Of a DNA stretch of 64,000 nucleotides, positions 62,187 through 64,000 are shown in pieces. The position numbers and the translations under genes were made by a program. How positions within the stretch are numbered: the stretch's first letter is position 1; each line of letters begins with the position of its first letter. This stretch comes from Chitinophagaceae bacterium (lineage in GTDB: Bacteria; Bacteroidota; Bacteroidia; Chitinophagales; Chitinophagaceae), in assembly GCA_947454155.1 (NCBI GenBank), contig CANGIT010000005.1, forward strand, positions 1 through 64,000, given 5' to 3'. The notes beneath the pieces were generated by a model. The model saw nothing but the letters and a program-made list of their open reading frames with translations, had not been told where the DNA came from and ran no database searches.

Positions 62187-62594
62187 ATGACCCTCTCCAT
62201 CGAAACCCCCGCCCTGCTCTTCTCAGCTACTACGCTGATTTTGCTGGCCTATACCAACCGTTTTCTTACCATCGCGCAACTGATCCGCGAACTGAAAAAA
62301 ACGTACAAGAAAGAGGAGAACAAAAACATCCTGCTGGAGATAAAAAATTTAAACCTCAGGTTATCATTGATTCGTTATATGCAATTGATGGGTGTGCTTT
62401 GTCTTTTTTTGTCGGTCATGGCCATGTTGGTGTTGTTTCTCGAACATCATCATTGGGGCATCATGCTGTTTGGCGGCAGCATACTTTGTCTGTTACTTTC
62501 TCTGGCTATATCTTTCTGGGAAATCAGTATTTCAGTAAATGCACTGAAAGTTCATCTTAAAGATCTTGAATGCGATTACGACGAAGTGGATTAA
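62187..62594 (+). CDS. DUF2721 membrane protein
   Basis: The ATG at 62187 gives 135 residues; the track start 24 codons upstream reads AT-rich repeat sequence. It has an N-terminal segment (LLFSATTLILLAYTNRFLTIAQLIREL) and two further membrane helices (LIRYMQLMGVLCLFLSVMAMLVLFL, IMLFGGSILCLLLSLAISFWEISIS). The LRLSLIRYMQLMGVL centre and WEISISVNALKVHLKDL end are typical of DUF2721, whose role is unknown. It precedes the half-size MFS gene by 48 nt. Confidence 0.85.
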   Translation: MTLSIETPALLFSATTLILLAYTNRFLTIAQLIRELKKTYKKEENKNILLEIKNLNLRLSLIRYMQLMGVLCLFLSVMAMLVLFLEHHHWGIMLFGGSILCLLLSLAISFWEISISVNALKVHLKDLECDYDEVD

Positions 62595-62642
62595 CTTGCT
62601 CTAATCATCGCATCTGTTTTATTTCATCAATCAATTTTCATT

Positions 62643-63200
62643 TTGAGACTTACCCGCACTGCAAAAATATTGTTGCTTGGCGCCAACATCTGGTATTTTG
62701 GAGAAGGCATGTTGGGCCCTTTGTTCAGTGTCTACGCCGAAAAAGTGGGTGGTGATATTCTCGACATCACCTGGGCCTGGGCCACCTATCTGGTCATTAC
62801 GGGTCTGTTGTATATTGTTGTTGGCCGCTTGATGAACAACAAGGAATATAAAGTGAGTGTGATGGTGGCCGGATATATTCTCAACGCGCTGCTGACCTTT
62901 TGCTACATCTTTGTGCATTCGCCTATGCAGCTCTTCATGGTTCAGGCAGGACTTGGCGTTGCTGAGGCTATTGGCACTCCGGCATGGGATGCTATGTATG
63001 CCAAAAACCAACATGAGGAAATGGACACCTATGCTTGGGGACTTTCAACAGGGCAATCGCAAATTGTAACCGGAGTCGCATTTGCCCTAGGCGGAATGAT
63101 CATTCATTTCGTTTCCTTCCAAGCTTTATTTATTACGATGGGCATCATCCAGTTGGGTGCAGCGGCGGTAACTTCGCAATTATTGTTTAAAGAAAAATAA
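62643..63200 (+). CDS. Half-size MFS transporter-like protein (six membrane segments)
   Basis: The 185-residue protein starts at TTG (no in-frame ATG before the first helix). About six helices are seen (ILLLGANIWYFGEGMLGPLFSVYAE, ATYLVITGLLYIVVGRLM, VMVAGYILNALLTFCYIFV, MQLFMVQAGLGVAEAIGTPAW, IVTGVAFALGGMIIHFV, LFITMGIIQLGAAAV), which is half of a normal MFS protein. The sequence ends with a clean Lys-rich tail and stop. It could be a homodimeric small transporter or a truncated copy; no second half follows, since rluE starts 38 nt later. Confidence 0.8.
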   Translation: MRLTRTAKILLLGANIWYFGEGMLGPLFSVYAEKVGGDILDITWAWATYLVITGLLYIVVGRLMNNKEYKVSVMVAGYILNALLTFCYIFVHSPMQLFMVQAGLGVAEAIGTPAWDAMYAKNQHEEMDTYAWGLSTGQSQIVTGVAFALGGMIIHFVSFQALFITMGIIQLGAAAVTSQLLFKEK

Positions 63201-63238
63201 GTTTATACACCAGTAAATATTTGTATCATTTTTATTTG

Positions 63239-63841
63239 ATGAATGATATGCCCGAACATCGTTATTTCCTTTTTCACAAGCCCATCAACATGGTGTCGCA
63301 GTTTGTCAGTTCGCATAATGTACCCTTGATTGGCGATATCGATTTCGAGTTCCCGGAAGGAACACATGCCATCGGCAGGTTGGATAAAAATTCTGAGGGC
63401 TTATTGCTGCTGACCACCAATAGCAAAGTGACAAGATTATTGTTTCATGGTGAACAACCACATAAAAGAAAATACCTTGTTCAGGTGATCAATACCATCA
63501 GCCAGGAAACCGTTGCAAAACTGGCGGCAGGCATCGCCATCAGCGCACCCGATGCTTCAAAATACATGACGCAACCTTGTGAAGTGGAAATTGTGGAGAA
63601 ACCGGATAATATCCAAACGCTATCCGATAAGCCCTTGCATAAAAACGTCACCAACTCCTGGATAACCATCACGTTGACAGAAGGAAAATTTCACCAGGTG
63701 AGAAAAATGGTCGCCGCCGTACAACACAAATGCTTACGGCTGATCAGAATTTCCATCGAGGAGGTGGAGCTGGGTCAATTGATGCCGGGTGAAATAAAAG
63801 AAGTGAGTCACGAGTACTTTTTCCAAAAGCTTAAACTGTAG
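63239..63841 (+). CDS. rluE: 23S rRNA pseudouridine synthase, RluE-like
   Basis: The 200-residue protein (start at the first of two close ATGs, 63239 or 63248) has the RsuA/RluB/RluE signature GRLDKNSEGLLLLTT with the catalytic Asp near 51, KRKYLVQV near 80, and the end pattern LTEGKFHQVRKMVAAVQHKCLRLIRISI. There is no N-terminal S4 domain, as in RluE, which makes a pseudouridine in 23S rRNA. It converges with the ArsC-like gene 27 nt later. Confidence 0.92.
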   Translation: MNDMPEHRYFLFHKPINMVSQFVSSHNVPLIGDIDFEFPEGTHAIGRLDKNSEGLLLLTTNSKVTRLLFHGEQPHKRKYLVQVINTISQETVAKLAAGIAISAPDASKYMTQPCEVEIVEKPDNIQTLSDKPLHKNVTNSWITITLTEGKFHQVRKMVAAVQHKCLRLIRISIEEVELGQLMPGEIKEVSHEYFFQKLKL

Positions 63842-63868
63842 CCAAAGCAACTATTCCCTGAATTTGTT

Positions 63869-64000
63869 TTACAGATGCTTGTCCACAAATTCGGCGCAAT
63901 AGGTTTTAATGCTGTCTCTCACCGCAACAAACGCTGCATTGATTTCTTCTTCAGTTCCAGTTGCCTTGGCAGGATCCGGAAAATTGTAATGAAATCTCTC
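63869..64000 (-). CDS. ArsC-like / low-molecular-weight phosphatase-type protein (partial C-terminus)
   Basis: The last 43 codons and the stop (TAA at 63869-63871) are open on the minus strand to the right edge; the track omits it because the start is outside. The sequence HYNFPDPAKATGTEEEINAAF then VRDSIKTYCAEFVD fits the end of LMW-phosphatase-fold arsenate reductases, where the DP motif holds the catalytic acid Asp. The call rests on this short stretch only. Confidence 0.6.
   Translation of the reverse strand, partial: ERFHYNFPDPAKATGTEEEINAAFVAVRDSIKTYCAEFVDKHL

Noticed and set aside
1-64000. Prophage, insertion sequence or integrative element
   Set aside because: No transposase, integrase, phage structural gene or terminal inverted repeat was found. 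The tRNA-end repeats could suggest an attachment site, but no integrase lies nearby.

Overview
The window looks like a chromosomal segment of a Bacteroidota bacterium, most likely a member of the Chitinophagaceae or close kin. The evidence is a SusC/SusD pair, many signal peptides ending in SFAQ or similar, lipoproteins with a Cys right after a short hydrophobic stretch, a type IX secretion (T9SS) C-terminal domain, DUF4956/DUF6600/DUF2490 family proteins, exported GH65 and GH31 enzymes, and a TAnnTTTG-type promoter element. I cannot name a species. All family calls come from reading motifs; no database search was run.

Layout. (1) 1-5553, minus: the N-terminal ~1,850 codons of a giant cell-surface protein (CUB-like, PPC-like, SprB-like domains and an array of 147-bp repeats) that runs off the left edge. 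(2) 5908-12996, plus: a small exported protein broken by a poly-T frameshift, then a tight five-gene operon of two CotH-type kinases, a VTC-domain protein, a DUF4956 membrane protein and a DUF2490 outer-membrane protein. (3) 13174-14416, minus: an SDR protein lacking its catalytic Tyr, and a PsiE-like membrane protein. (4) 14664-21078, plus: a sugar (probably sucrose/maltose) unit with an SLC45-like MFS permease, GH13 lipoprotein, fructokinase and amylosucrase. (5) 21170-32545, minus: trehalase, vanadium haloperoxidase-like protein, outer-membrane barrel, a small membrane protein, GH65, GH3 and a second GH13. (6) 32797-34654, plus: YdeI-like, GNAT and methyltransferase genes. (7) 34762-48453, minus except one plus-strand gene: a second haloperoxidase-like protein, twin CRTAC1/ASPIC-UnbV lipoproteins, SusD and SusC. 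(8) 48604-53003, plus: a divergent LacI regulator, GH31 alpha-glucosidase and a PhyH oxygenase. (9) 53024-64000: glycosyltransferase, DUF6600 protein, PolX-like polymerase lacking PHP, two small unknowns, a tRNA-Val followed by a remarkable repeat array, a NagX-like acyltransferase, a Tat-exported Gfo/Idh/MocA protein, DUF2721, a half-size MFS protein, RluE and a partial ArsC-like gene.

How it fits together. Regions 4, 5, 7 and 8 form an alpha-glucoside use locus. SusCD would import oligosaccharides. Exported GH31, GH13, GH65, GH3 and trehalase would cut them, the MFS permease would bring sugar into the cytoplasm, and amylosucrase plus fructokinase would process sucrose. A perfect LacI-type operator (GCAAACGTTTGC) lies in the divergent susC/lacI interval and again upstream of the second GH13 gene, with a weaker version before the MFS gene. 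This suggests one LacI regulon.

The most unusual object is at 58312-58925. A tRNA-Val(GAC) gene is followed by six ~83-bp units of two alternating kinds (A-B-A-B-A-B). Each unit ends in a copy of the last 13 nt of the tRNA preceded by a conserved hairpin, and a 17-bp stem-loop closes the array. It resembles in outline the E. coli tyrT/rtT locus, but the sequence is unrelated to anything I recognise.
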